The notes below the pieces were generated by a model. That model was not told where the DNA came from, did not search any database, and was given only the letters and a program-made list of their open reading frames with translations. Shown one piece after another: positions 1 to 10,214 of a stretch of DNA of 64,000 bases; within the stretch, counting starts at the first letter, position 1; each line of letters opens with the position of its first letter. The stretch lies in contig JAHFWL010001232.1 in the NCBI GenBank assembly GCA_021292165.1, forward strand, positions 1 to 64,000, in the 5' to 3' direction. The stretch comes from Shinisaurus crocodilurus (Eukaryota > Chordata > Lepidosauria > Squamata > Shinisauridae). The position numbers and the translations under genes are program-made.

Positions 1-100
1 AGTCCAAAACAGCTGGAAGGCCAGATTGGGGAATGCCGGTGTAGAAAACCACATGTAAACAATTAAGTCAGAGGGAAATGAAATGCAAAAACAAATGCAG

Positions 101-230
101 ACTGTGAGGTAGGTTAGGCCGAGAGAGTGACTGGCCCAGGGTCACCCAGGGATCTTGATGGCTGAATGGGGATTTGAACCATGTCTCCCCAGTCTTAGTC
201 CAATACACTAACCACTACACCACACTGACC
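101..230 (-). repeat. MIR-like tRNA/CORE SINE, 3'-truncated
   Basis: Reverse-oriented copy. It shows the A-box-like head (complement of CCACACTGACC to CTAACCACTAC), a degenerate B box (GATTTGAACC) and the core AGTGACTGGCCCAGGGTCACCCAG. It stops within the core (GTGAGGTAGGTTAGGC), so the 3' tail is missing. Confidence 0.8.
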
Positions 231-1861
231 CCTGTGGTTGAAATGGACAGTGCTTTGAAATCTAGAAAAAGCCTATAGACTTTCTGGATCTTGAAGGGTT
301 AACAAGCAGGAACATGTGTGTTGTTGTGGGTGGTGGTGGAATCTTCTCTTTCTCTAACTGCATTTGGTTGTCTCTGCTGAAGTGTGTCACGGAGATAATT
401 TGCTAACAAATGTTTTTTGGGGGGAAACACTAACAGAGCTCTGTGAGTCTGGTTTCCATAGATAAAACATTTCTCACGGCTAAGAAGAACTCTTGCTTCT
501 TAACAGAAGACCATCAGAGATAATAGAGTTACATGGGACTTGATTTTGGCTCACTGCAGCCTTCCTGATGTCAGGAGTTGAAAAAGTATAGCTTGAGTTA
601 CTTGAGAATGGCAGCCAACAGAGGTTCCTGGAACTGGAAGCTTTGTTTTTCTACCACTACTTATGTGTTTGCTTTGGAATCATTTTTCAGATTAGCATTC
701 TATTTATAACACAGGCTCCGGCAGGTTGGAAATCTTAACCCATATTGGTTCAGTTCAGGCATCACACCAAACCATGGTTTGTGCTAACCATCGTTTCGAA
801 CCCAAACCATGGTTTGAGCTTCTAGATGTATACATTGTTGAGCAGTTGATTCCAAACTAGGAACCTCTCCTCCCTTCCAGACTCAAACTACCCATGACCC
901 CTAAGGCAGGTCTTTATTCTTAAGAGCCAATCTCTTAGAGTGCCTGACATTTGTCAGCTGTTCCCTCCTCCTTAGTTGACGTCTGACCCGAGGGATAGTG
1001 ATGCTTGATTCACCCTCCTCTCTATCAGAGAGCTCAGACTGCTTCCCCATGGAATTTGACACCGATTGTTCCCCCCTGCCTGTAGAGCAGGGGTCCTCAA
1101 ACTACGGCCCGCGGGACACATCCGGCCCGACGGGTCTTTTCATCCGGCCCGGAGGCCGATCTAGAGGCTCCCTGTGGGGGAAGGGGAGGAGTGGCGGCTG
1201 AGCCAGCAGCAGGGCGTGGGCCGCCCAGCCGCTTGCTGCCCTGCGTCTCCTGCGGGGAGGGGGGAAGGGGAGGAGTGGCGCTGAGCCGGCGGCAGGGCAC
1301 GGGCCACCTGCCGGCCTCCCTGCGGGGTAAGGGGAAGCTGAGCAGGCGGCGGGGCGCGGGCTGCCCGCCCGCCCGCCGCCCTGCATCACTAAGGGGAGAT
1401 GGGGTGGCTGAACCGGCGGCAGGGCGCGGGGCGCTTGCCCGCCCGCTGCCCTGCGTCTCCTGCAGGGGGGGAAGGGGAGGAGGGGCGGCTGAACCGGAGG
1501 CAGGGCGCCAGCCGCCCGCCCGCCCGCCCGCCCCCTCCCCTTCCCATCAGTCCAGAGACAGGCGTGGAATGGTCTCTCTCTCACCCTCTTCGCTTAAGTA
1601 CCTTTCTCCCCATCAAGACACCATCCCAAAGACAGAGGAGGAAGGAGAAGATCAATGGTGAGGAGACGGAGACGGCGGCCGGGGGTTAAATCGAGATCAA
1701 ATGTGTGGCGGGGGGGAGTGGAAAGAGGCAGATTAATTTCCCGCAAGCGGTCCCAACTCTCTCTTCTCTGCTCCTGGCTCTGCAAGCAGCTCCCCACGCA
1801 GCTGCCAAGGGCAAAGTCCGCAGTACCAGCTCCTTTCTTGCACAGGGATTTCCCAGCCTGC

Positions 1862-1936
1862 AGTCGCTGCCGCTGCCGCTGCCACTGCCGCTGCCACTGC
1901 CGCTGCCGCTTCCTCCTCTCTCTCTCTCTCTCTCTC
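1862..1936 (+). repeat. (CTGCCR)n then (CT)n simple repeat
   Basis: About eight CTGCCG/CTGCCA units run directly into a (CT)n tract, inside the 5' part of the hAT element. Several long overlapping open frames here (Ser/Gly-rich or Pro/Leu-rich) are products of this low complexity. Confidence 0.9.
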
Positions 1937-2435
1937 CAACTGGCAAAGACATCCACGCAGGAAGAAGGGGGGGAGACTGAGGAGAGGTGTGTGGGGAGGG
2001 GGGAGGAGAAAGATGCCCTTGGAAAGGATCGTTTGATTGATAAGAGACAGGATGGGGGGATCCACACACACCCTCCTCTGCTGCTCCTGCTGCTGCTCCT
2101 CCAACTCCTGCTGCTTCTAAGGCTGATGCAGAGAGGGAAAAAGTAATCGATGGAAAAGAGGAAGAGGGTCCCGAGCAAAGTCAGCCTTTTTTCCAGACTG
2201 CAAAGCAAAATCTGTTTGGGGTGTGTGGGGGTGGAGGGAATTGGACCAAAACAACGACACAGAACCAATGAGGCTTTCCAGTCTTTTCCCTCTCCCCGAA
2301 GCTGCTTCTCCCCGCAAAGAGCTACAGACGGCTCTGTCCTGCAACCAGGGGAGGCTGCTGACTCCCATTTCGGTGGGGCTCCTTTTCCATTGCAGGTTTT
2401 TCAGCTTTTCTTTGGAGCTTCATAGGAGCTGTCCA

Positions 2436-2515
2436 TGGTGGGCGACCCCCACCCACCCCGTCCGTGGAAAAATTTATTCCACTGAACCCGGTCCCTGGTA
2501 ACAGAAAGGTTGGGG
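2436..2515 (+). repeat. 3' end fragment of a second hAT family
   Basis: GTCCGTGGAAAAATT, then CCCGGTCCCTGG and AGGTTGGGGACACTG, matches the 3' terminus of the family also seen at 9535-10115. It lies inside the 1088-4558 element. No matching 5' terminus was found. Confidence 0.65.
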
Positions 2516-2588
2516 ACACTGATCTAGAAGACAATCTGGTGCCATTGAGGTGACTGAAACGACAATCATTTGAGTTTGTACTCACTAT

Positions 2589-2819
2589 TTATTGTTTGTT
2601 ATATTTATATCCTGCCTTTTTTCCTGCAAGGAACCCTAGGTGGCTACATAATCTTCCTCCTCTCCATTTTATCCTCACAATAACCTGTGAGGTAGGTTAA
2701 CTGAGAGTCAGTGACTGGCCCAAAGTCACCCAGTGAGCTTCATGGCTGAGTAGGGACTAGAACCTGGATCTCCTGAGTCCCAGTCAAACACTCTAACTAA
2801 CCACTATGCCACACTGGCT
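2589..2819 (-). repeat. MIR-like tRNA/CORE SINE, full length
   Basis: Complete reverse-oriented copy: tRNA-like head at the right end, CORE (AGTGACTGGCCCAAAGTCAC), and the tail TATAAATATAACAAACAAT (complement). The flanking direct repeat CTCACTAT (2581-2588 and 2820-2827) is a target-site duplication from insertion into the hAT element. Confidence 0.9.
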
Positions 2820-3084
2820 CTCACTATGTTATCTGGGTACCAGGTCTTCCTGACCTACCCCCAAGGAATGGGTTGTACTTTTAAGGCTGTGATCCTTTGT
2901 AAACTTACCTGGGGGAAAGTCTCCTTGAATTCAGTGAAACTTACTTCCAAGTAGACATGCATAAGATGAGGCTGTAAGGCTGCAATCTTATGCACATTTA
3001 TGTGGAACAAAGTTGCAGGATGTGGACCACCAGCTCTGCGGCTGGTAAATACTGTTCATTACTCATACTAAATACTGCTCATCA

Positions 3085-3273
3085 ATGGCAACCATCTTTG
3101 GCAGCACCTATGTCTGTGAACAGACTTTTTCCCGAATGAAACATCTGAAATCTCCAACCAGATCCAGACTAACTGATGCACACTTGCATCACTTGCTATG
3201 ACTAGCAGTGACAAATATGGAACCGGACATTGACCATCTCATTAGCCAAAAGCAGGCCCACACTTCCCATTGA
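3085..3273 (+). pseudogene. hAT transposase C-terminal fragment (GTF2IRD2/ZBED-like type)
   Basis: The frame from ATG 3085 to TGA 3271-3273 reads 62 residues with one internal stop. It contains STYVCEQTFSRMKHLKS followed by RSRLTDAHLHHLL, then a divergent tail. The C-E-Q-T-F-S-M-K and RSRLTDEHL pattern is that of the hAT C-terminal dimerisation region found in domesticated hAT proteins such as GTF2IRD2 and ZBED relatives. It lies correctly oriented near the 3' end of the 1088-4558 element and is presumably what is left of its transposase. The catalytic part is not recognisable. Confidence 0.8.
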
Positions 3274-3305
3274 AATACTAATAAGCTTATGTTGATTAAA
3301 ATTGC

Positions 3306-4254
3306 TCTTCAACATTTTTATTAATGACTAGGATGAGGAGGTACAGGGAATGCTTATCAAATTTGCAGATGACACACAGTTGGGTGGAACAGCTAATACT
3401 CTGGAAGACAGAAACAAAATTCAAAGTGACCTCGATAGGCTGGAGCGCTGGGCCGAAAACAACAGAATGAAATTTAACAGGGATAAATGCCAAGTGCTGC
3501 ACCTAGGGAGAGGAAACCAAATGCAGAGTTACAGAATGGGGGACACTTGGCTCAACAATACTACAAGTGAGAAGGATCTTGGAATTGTGGAAGATCACAA
3601 ACTGAATATGAGCCAGCAATGCAATGTGGCTGCAAAGAAGGCAAATGCAATTTTGGGCTGTATTAATAGAAGTATAGCTTCCAAATCGCGGGAAGTGATA
3701 ATCCCCCTTTACTCGGCACTGGTTAGGCCTCATCTTGAGTACTGCGTCCAGTTCTGGGCACCTAACTTTAAGAAGGACATAGACAAACTGGAGAGGGTTC
3801 AGAGGAGGGCAACAAGGATGATAAAGGGACTGGAAATAAGGCCCTACGAGGAGAGACTGAAAGAACTGGGCATGTTTAGCCTTCAGAAGAGGAGACTGAG
3901 GGGAGATATGATCACACTCTTCCAGTATTGAAGGGATGTCACACAGAGGAGGGCAAAGATCTCTTCTCGTTCATCCCAGTTTGCAGGACACGGAATAATG
4001 GGCTCAAGTTACAGGAACCCAGATTCCACCTAAACATCAGGAAAAATTTCCTGACTGTCAGAGCAATAAGACAATGGAATCAACTACCTAGGGAGGTGGT
4101 GGGCTCTCCCAGTCTGGAGGCATTCAAGGTGCGGCTGGACAGACATCTGTCAGAGATGCTTTGACCTGGATTCCTGCATTGAGCAGGGGGTTGGACTCGA
4201 TGGCCTTGTAGGCCCCTTCCAACTCTACTTTTCTATGATTCTATGATTCTATGA
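3306..4254 (+). mobile_element. CR1 LINE, 5'-truncated, inserted in hAT
   Basis: The copy begins in the palm of the reverse transcriptase, with LIKFADDTQLGG carrying the catalytic FADD motif. It runs through the thumb and C-terminal region (NRMKFNRDKCQVLHLGRG, RPHLEYCVQFWAP, PYEERLKELGMFSLQKRRLRGD) in one frame to 3931. A one-base loss near 3927 shifts the frame; the C-terminus continues to RHLSEML at 4164. The 3' UTR ends in the CR1 octamer-like (ATTCTATG)n at 4235-4254. The first half of the ORF, including the endonuclease, is absent, as is usual for CR1. Confidence 0.95.
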
Positions 4255-4711
4255 AAATATTGTATTGTTTTTTCCTGTTTTTTTGCACTACAAATAAGAT
4301 ATGTGCAGTGTGCAAATCAAGCCTTTCTATACCTTTTAAAAATTTAATGTATTTCAATTTTAGACAGCAAATTAATTTATTATTAATTTATTATTAATTT
4401 ACAATAACTTTCCATTTAATCAAGTAAAAAAAAAGGACCCTGGCCCTTTTTTTTAACTTGATCCATTCGTTCATATTTTTTTCAAACTACAGTCCGGCCC
4501 CCCAACAGTCTGAGGGACAATGAACTGGCCCCCTGTTTCAAAAGTTTGAGGACCCCTGCTGTAGAGTTTATCTCCAAGGCTCCTGGCCTTGGAGATTCAG
4601 GTGCCTCCCCCCCTTCCAACTCCTCCTCTTCCCCCTCTCCCTCAGTATCTGTTCCCAGATCCTCCGCCGTAGGAAGAGTGTGCCCAATCCCTACATCTAG
4701 GAGCTCTTAAC

Positions 4712-5691
4712 CAGGGATGGGGACTCGGACTCGAGGACTCGACTCATCAGTCGGACTGAGTCCCCCCTCTGACTCGACTCGGACTCGAGTCCCAATATTT
4801 TTAATGGGACTCGAGACTCGACTCAGGACTCGAGACCAAGGACTCTTCAACATCCCTGGGCTGTGCCAGAAGGAGTGGAGAGGAGCGTGATTGCTGGCGA
4901 AGAGCGAGGTGTGCCGCTGCTCGCCCACTATGGACGGCTACCAGGAGTGCAGCCCCAACAGTGTGTCAAGATTTATTTTGATTGATGTGTTGTGTACTTG
5001 GGAGAGGCAGAAGAAGGACCTGAGATTACTCTGTGTGGCTGCTCTGAGTGTATTTCTGGTTCCAGCAAGTTCATCACCAGTGGAGCGGGTGTTCAGTGAG
5101 GGTGGAATTGTGATGAGATCTCACCGTTCCAGAATGGGGGCCAAACATTTAGAAAAAAATCATGTTCCTCAAATGCAACATGGATAAGTTTTAGGAAGTA
5201 CAGCGAGTTTATTTTTTAAAATCATTTTTCTAAAATGCAACCTTTCAGACATTTTGGGTTTGGCTGCCTCTGCCTGCCTGTCTGGGGTTCCCAGCCTCCT
5301 CTGCCTGCCTGGTCTCTTCTTGACCAACAGTTGAATTGTCCAAGACAAAGGCCTCTGCCTGCCTGCTTTGGGGTTCCCTGCCTCCTCTGCCTGCCTGGTT
5401 ATTTTGGTTTTTTCTGCCTGGTCTGTTCTTGCCAAAATCAGTTGCAGAGTTTTGAAATAAAAAGGCACACTTGTGCCTAGAATTTATTTAAACCACACAT
5501 CTGAAGTAGCCTTACTTTGTTGGGAAAAAAACCCATTGATTTTAATAGGGACTCGTGGAGTCAGCTTTGGAAGTGACTCGTGACTCGTGAGTCACCATTT
5601 TGGACCAAGGACTCGGACTTGGACTCGAGACTCGGGTCCAAAGACTCGTGACTCAACTCGTGACTCGAGACCAAGGACTTCAACATCCCTG
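4712..5691 (+). mobile_element. hAT element with GACTCG-rich subterminal arrays
   Basis: The ends are CAGGGATG and CATCCCTG (8-bp inverted repeats), flanked by a perfect 8-bp duplication CTCTTAAC (4704-4711 and 5692-5699). Both subterminal regions are packed with GGACTCG/CGAGTC motifs (4720-4840 and 5560-5680) in inverted arrangement, typical of hAT transposase-binding arrays. The centre holds a transposase C-terminal fragment. At 980 bp it is an internally deleted copy. Confidence 0.93.
4960..5187 (+). pseudogene. hAT transposase C-terminal dimerisation domain fragment
   Basis: Within the frame at 4891-5187, the stretch LRLLCVAALSVFLVPASSSP then VERVFSEGGIVMRSHRSRM is a textbook hAT C-terminal dimerisation domain (LxxxALxxLxxPASSxxVERxFS...R..L). 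The stop at 5185-5187 probably is the natural end. The upstream residues do not resemble the rest of a transposase, consistent with internal deletion. The subfamily differs from the GTF2IRD2-like fragment at 3085, so the two adjacent hAT elements are unrelated insertions. Confidence 0.88.
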
Positions 5692-6736
5692 CTCTTAACT
5701 AACATAACTTCCCCTACTGTGTGGTCTCATTTGCATGTGAAAAGCAAATTGATATGACGACACTTGTTTAGGACTGTGAAGAAAAGAATCCCGGATCTAT
5801 CCTGAGCCATATCTAGTCCTTCAAAATGGCATGGTTTAGACACACTCATTCTGGTAGCGTTACGGCACCTTAGAGACTAGACTGGAGTATATTCATCCCA
5901 CATTGTGCAGGATGACACACACACCTTTTACAAAAGAAGAAGTGATAATCCTGTAGGAAATGTATATATTATGAGCAGTAAATCTTTCTTTATCCTGCAG
6001 TCCTCAGAACATTTTGCTATGAATGCTAACGTCACCAATCCAGAGTAAGCCATCGAAGAACTGCAGCCAACATTTCAATCCTGAAGATGCGCTTGTTCAG
6101 AAATTAGTCCCAGCGCTTTCAGTGGGACAAGTTTCCATGTAAGTCCGCTTAGGATGGCATGTTCACCTCCATAGCTGCTCTTTACTCTCATTAACTGCCA
6201 AGGAAATGTGCTATTGCAATGGGATATTTTTTATTTAATGTGAATGTTTGTCTACTGGGAAGTGGACGGAAGCCAGAAGTTATTTTGTCTGGGTAAGAGA
6301 TGAATGTTAACACATTTGGAGCGCAATCTATGGGGATGCCCATAACCCTCCGAACTCGGAGGATTGCGGAGGCGAAGGTCAGCTCTGCACTCCTCCTACC
6401 CTGCAAAACAGCTAGACAGTTGATTTCAGCTAACTGTGGTGCTTTGGAGGAGGAGGGAAGGAGGCTGAGGTGTCACCAGGATACATAGTATCTTGGTGGC
6501 ACCAGTCTCCTCCCCTGCCTGCCCCACAGAACACCCACTAAACCCCTTCTCCAAGGTTGCTTTGTGACCTTGGAGAAGCAACTGGAGAGGTTCTTTCCGC
6601 ACCGGCTGTGATGAATGGGTTAATATTTAGCATTGCCAGGCAGAGTGGATGCGCCCGGCAACCTAATGGGGCTCACCTGTAGAGGGTTCTGATGGGAGGG
6701 ACAGCTCTGTGTGTATATATGCGCCTGTGTGAGAGA

Positions 6737-6832
6737 GGAGTTTAGTTTAGAGTTTAGAGAGTCAGAGTTAGAGGTTAGAGTGTCAGAGTCAGAGTTTAGA
6801 GAGTCAGAGTTAGAGTTAGTGAGTTAGAGGGC
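6737..6832 (+). repeat. Degenerate tandem repeat (GAGTTTAGAGAGTCA-like)
   Basis: Variants of TTAGAG, GTCAGAG and GTTAGAG repeat for about 95 bp and resume for a few units after the GC-rich insert (7261-7278). This shows that the insert split the array. Confidence 0.8.
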
Positions 6833-6833
6833 T

Positions 6834-7260
6834 TGTTCGCACGACACGGGAACCGCAAGTCCCCCGCGGTTCCCGTGTCGTGTGCACGCCGACCGGGGGT
6901 GCCCCCGCGGGAGAGCCGCGCGTGGGACGCTCGCAAAGTGACCATGGTCGGTAGAGGGGTAAGCCCCTACCGCGCGTGGTCACCATGCCGTCGGAACAGC
7001 GGGCGGCCGTCCCGCGGGGTCCCCACAGAGACGGCAGCCCAGAGCAGCCGGAGCCACCGCCACTCCAGCCTGTAGGGCAAACGGCCCCTCTGGGCATCCC
7101 GGGCCTCACCCCCTACCGCCGGGAGGCCCGCACTGCGGTGCGGGGACTACGGGGTCTGCCCACGCGCGCGGGGCGCCGGTCGTGTGCGGTGCCCCGCCGG
7201 ACCCCGCAGACGTCCCCGTGGTTCCTTCCCCGCCGGCATCCTGGGTCGTGTGAACCGGCC
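6834..7260. mobile_element. GC-rich DNA-transposon-like insert
   Basis: A CpG-rich block with related inverted ends: GGGCTTGTTCGCACGACAC on the left, and on the right the complement of GGGCCGGTTCACACGACCC. It splits the AT-rich GAGTTAGAG array. A perfect hairpin (17-bp arms 6840-6856 and 6866-6882) lies at its left end. Target duplication cannot be told from the flanking repeats (AGA on both sides). The superfamily is not decided. Confidence 0.6.
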
Positions 7261-7698
7261 CAGAGTGTCAGAGTGTTGGAGAAAAGAGGTTGTTCCTGTT
7301 TAAAGAAATGTTTTACTTAAGAAAATAAAGAACTATTTGTTGGGTTACTGAAGAGACTGTCTGGTAACTGTTTCCATGCTGAAGCTCACTCACCTAGTCA
7401 CTTGGTACAGCTGCTAAGAGCAAGATAATCAATATCTACCCAGCATAAACTCCACAATAACCAGCCATGGTATTTTAATAGAGTGTATCTCCCACAGACA
7501 GATTTTCCGCTCGGGTTTGTCTGGGAGTGAGTGAAAACTTGTGACAGAGTGGGAACAGGGATAGTTTAAAATAGGGTGAACTAATACCCTGGAGCTACCA
7601 TATTTCAGCCACTGGGTTAGTAAAGAAAGTGAACTAACAGCCAGGTGGTAGTGAGAGAAATAAAATTAAATAACCGGCCACGTTATCGTCACACTGGC

Positions 7699-7724
7699 TG
7701 TGTGTGTGTGTGTGTGTGTGTGTG
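7699..7724 (+). repeat. (GT)n microsatellite
   Basis: About 13 GT units without interruption. Confidence 0.97.
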
Positions 7725-7974
7725 CGGTAGGCGGATCCAACTGTGGATCCCTAGATCCGAGGTGGGAGTGATTTTCCGACTGCGGAGCCGAGTATCCGAA
7801 CAATCCTATGGCCCCCTAGATGCTGCCTAGGGGCCATAGGATTGCTCTGCCTATTGATGATGGACAGATGTGTCAAAAAGGGGAGCGGGCGAGGCAGGGA
7901 TTATATGTGAAAAGAAAATCAGAGACGAATCCAAATCTCAGTGTGCTTGATCAGCATACATGAGAGAAGGCCTT

Positions 7975-8326
7975 CTCTGGGACAGCATCCCACCTGGGGA
8001 ACTCCCTTCCCCAAGAGGTTAGATCATCTTCCTCTTCATTTGTGTTCCTCATTTGAAGACTTTCCTCTTCTTTTGACAGGACTTTGATTCGGTTCCTTTT
8101 TAGTTTGTTATCTGTTACTTTTGGCACACTGGGTTCTTCAGAATGCTGTTTTTACTCTTGAGATATACGGTATTTGTTATTTATTTATTTGTTTTAATGG
8201 TGGGATCATTGTTATTGCTTACTTTTGTGTTTTGCTCTTTATAACTTGCTAGCTGCTTAGAGCATCTCCACTGGAGGGGGAAAGAGAGATATTTTAGTAT
8301 AAATAAATAAATAAATAAATAAATAC
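7975..8326 (+). repeat. LINE 3' end (L2-type) with (AAAT)n tail
   Basis: It starts with GGCCTTCTCTGGGACAGCATCCCACCTGG-type sequence, the degraded C-terminal reading of L2-like elements (WNSLP...). It continues through a T-rich 3' UTR to AGCATCTCCACTGGAGG and ends in (AAAT)n at 8302-8326. Confidence 0.55.
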
Positions 8327-8348
8327 TTAGAGCACTAAAGGCTTAAAT

Positions 8349-8530
8349 CAGGGGTCTTCAACCTTTTCGGGTTGGTGAACACACTTGGAATTTTGAGAGA
8401 GTGCTGTGGATACTCTCACAAAATGGCTTCCATGCTGCACATGGCCAGTCACAACACACTCATTTCCCAGAAGATGAACAGATGAGACTAAAAGAAAAGT
8501 AGGTTGCCCAAGAACCTAATGTTGGAGCTG
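8349..8530 (+). repeat. hAT MITE 5' part (CAGGGGTCTTCAACC family)
   Basis: It begins CAGGGGTCTTCAACC and continues with ACACTTGGAATTTTGAGAGAG, AAATGGCTTCCATG and CCCAGAAGATGAACAGATGAG. The same order is seen at 63749-64000 and, reversed, at 37270-37401 and 44391-44824. The 3' end is missing. Confidence 0.75.
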
Positions 8531-8559
8531 TGGGAGATTTGTAATCCAATCTGTGTGCT

Positions 8560-9065
8560 CATCATCAGGCGATCACTCGTGACCGAGTAAGATTGTCTTC
8601 CAGGATAAAAATTTACAAAAAGGAGATTTTAAAAGGAGGAAATTATAAAGAAAATGGTGTAGACTCTAGAGATGGGTCCATAAGTGACTGTGGAGGCCAA
8701 TTCTAGATCCACACAGCTTCCCACAGTGAGGACACAGGTTACCAGATGGAAGATGGTACCGTAAAGGATTCATTTGACGTGCTTTTCGCTTAGCACGTTT
8801 CTCCCTTTCACCTTGTACTCGGGCTTCTTCAAAGTCCATAGAACCTTTGTGAAAGGCCAGCCTCCAGTTAGATCGTTCATGGGCCAGAGCTTCCCAGTTT
8901 TCGATATTTATATTGCATTTTTTTAGATTAGCCTTATGAACATCTTTAAACCTCTTATATTGACCACCAATATTCCGCTTTCCATCCTTGAGTTGGGAAT
9001 AAAGTAACTGCTTTGGGAGACGGCAGTCAGGCATTCGAACATCATGACCGCTGCTTAGTCGGCTC
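8560..9065 (-). mobile_element. LINE C-terminal fragment with zinc-finger tail
   Basis: On the minus strand, from about 9065 to the stop at 8666, one open frame reads RMPDCRLPKQLLYSQLKDGK, then KRFKDVHKANLKKCNINIENW, and ends CPHCGKLCGSRIGLHSHLWTH. This C-terminal block, with a final C2H2-like finger (C-x2-C-x12-H-x3-H), is common in non-LTR retrotransposons of the I/Vingi/RTE kind; the clade is not settled by eye. The 3' UTR with GGAAGACAATCTTACTCGG follows to about 8560. The sequence upstream of 9065 loses similarity, so the copy is strongly 5'-truncated. Confidence 0.75.
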
Positions 9066-9200
9066 CCCCACTTTGCATCCTTGAAGCAAGCAAAATCGGG
9101 AAGGAAAACAGTAATAATGTAGGTTTGGCTCAGCAATTTTCCTTTTAAGCACATTGTTTAACAAACCGTACCGAGAGCACTCTCCATCTGTCTCTCGAGC

Positions 9201-9220
9201 GGGGGGGGGGGGGGGGGGGG
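9201..9220 (+). repeat. Homopolymer G20
   Basis: Twenty consecutive G residues. The exact length is prone to sequencing error. Confidence 0.95.
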
Positions 9221-9534
9221 ACTGTAGTTATTGTTAAATAAAAACATTTCAGCGTGGGGTTTAGCAACTGATTCTTTATCTGACTGATGGCTGATTGATT
9301 CCTTCCAGTGTTTGCAGACCATGGGCAATTTCCCCAGGCATTCCTTTTTTCCTTCACCCTTTTCAAATCAGGCCGCTTAGACTCATGTAACTTTTAAAAG
9401 AAAAGACAAGCTGTTGCCAGCCATTCCCGTGGCTGAAGACATGTGTAAATGTCATATGTTACACTTACCTAACTTGGGAGAGGCTTAGGATGTTACCTCA
9501 CTGTGCAGGAACAGTCTGCACAAGTTCCCTACAT

Positions 9535-10115
9535 CAGGGGTCCCCAACCCCCAGGCCGTGGACCGGTACCGGTCCGTGCCCTGTTAGGAACTGGGTGGGA
9601 CGCCCGGGACGGGACGCGCTGTGAGCACCCCACCTGGCTCTTGGGGTGCTCACGTGCTCCAGCGAGCACCCCCCGCCGCTCGTCCCTCTGCTCGCCTCCC
9701 AGCATGCATTTCCGGAAAACCGGAAGTGACACGACAGGAGACCCGTTGCATCACTTTCTGGTCCTCCGGCGCTGCTCTTTTTATGTAAATACCATGGTAA
9801 AGTACCTTAAAACGGCCACAAATAGCAAATCGTGGCCGTTTTAAGGTACTTTACCATGGTATTTACATAAAAAGAGCAGTGCCAGAGAACCAGGAAGTGA
9901 CACGACGGGGACCTCGTAGGTCCTTTCCCTGGCGCATTTGGGTCGAGCGGCAGCAGGTAAGTCGCTGAGAGTCTCGGGAGGGGCGAGCAGGGCGAGTTCG
10001 ACTCACTTCAGCCCCCTCAAGACTATCGGATACATCTGGGCCGCATAGCACGAGGTGAGTGGTGGGCGACACCCACCCCCCATTTCGTGGAAAAATTGTC
10101 TTCCACGAAACCGGT
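9535..10115 (+). mobile_element. hAT MITE with long internal hairpin
   Basis: It starts CAGGGGTCCCCAACCCCC and has the diagnostic GGACCGGTACCGGTCCGTG. It ends in TCCACGAAACCGGTCCCTGG. The extreme 3' terminus (expected AGGTTGGGGACC...CTG) is altered to AAGGCATGTC, so no matching target duplication is seen. A perfect 48-bp inverted repeat lies in the centre. Confidence 0.85.
9772..9879. repeat. Perfect 48-bp hairpin inside hAT MITE
   Basis: Arms 9772-9819 and 9832-9879 are exact reverse complements around a 12-nt loop. A weaker pairing extends outwards to about 9748 and 9903. Confidence 0.95.
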
Positions 10116-10214
10116 CCCTGGTGCCATAAAGGCATGTCTTGCTCATGGGCAATAATAACCTGTGAGAGAAATACACCCTTCACATATCACCCATCAGGCT
10201 CCTAGCTTGCACAT

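Larger units (their letters stand above)
1088..4558 (+). mobile_element. hAT transposon with nested SINE and CR1
   Basis: The ends are CAGGGGTCCTCAAACT and AGTTTGAGGACCCCTG, perfect 16-bp terminal inverted repeats. They are flanked by a perfect 8-bp target duplication CTGTAGAG (1080-1087 and 4559-4566), the hAT signature. The interior has a very GC-rich 5' part (1100-1560), a CT-rich part, a SINE at 2589-2819, a transposase C-terminal remnant at 3085-3273 and a CR1 insert at 3306-4254. The transposase reading runs left to right, so the element is on the plus strand. It is degraded and cannot be autonomous. Subtracting the two nested retroelements leaves about 2.3 kb. Confidence 0.9.
6607..7557 (+). 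repeat. LTR-like stretch with GC-rich insert (candidate)
   Basis: The stretch starts TGTGATGAATGG. It has a TATATATG box near 6715, degenerate tandem repeats of GAGTCAGAGTTAGA at 6737-6832, AAATAAAG near 7323 and CTTGTGACA near 7540, followed by AGTGGGAACAGGG that could be a primer-binding region. It looks like a retroviral or Ty3-type LTR. No second LTR or target duplication was found, so the call is tentative. Confidence 0.35.

Noticed and set aside
745..825. AAACCATGGTTT palindromes as a regulatory cluster
   Set aside because: The same motif recurs at 33220 and resembles a degraded GGTTCACAC-type MITE; too weak to delimit.
1102..2268. Several 120-220-codon open frames on both strands
   Set aside because: All fall in GC-rich or simple-repeat sequence inside the hAT element and read as Pro/Arg/Gly or Ser runs.
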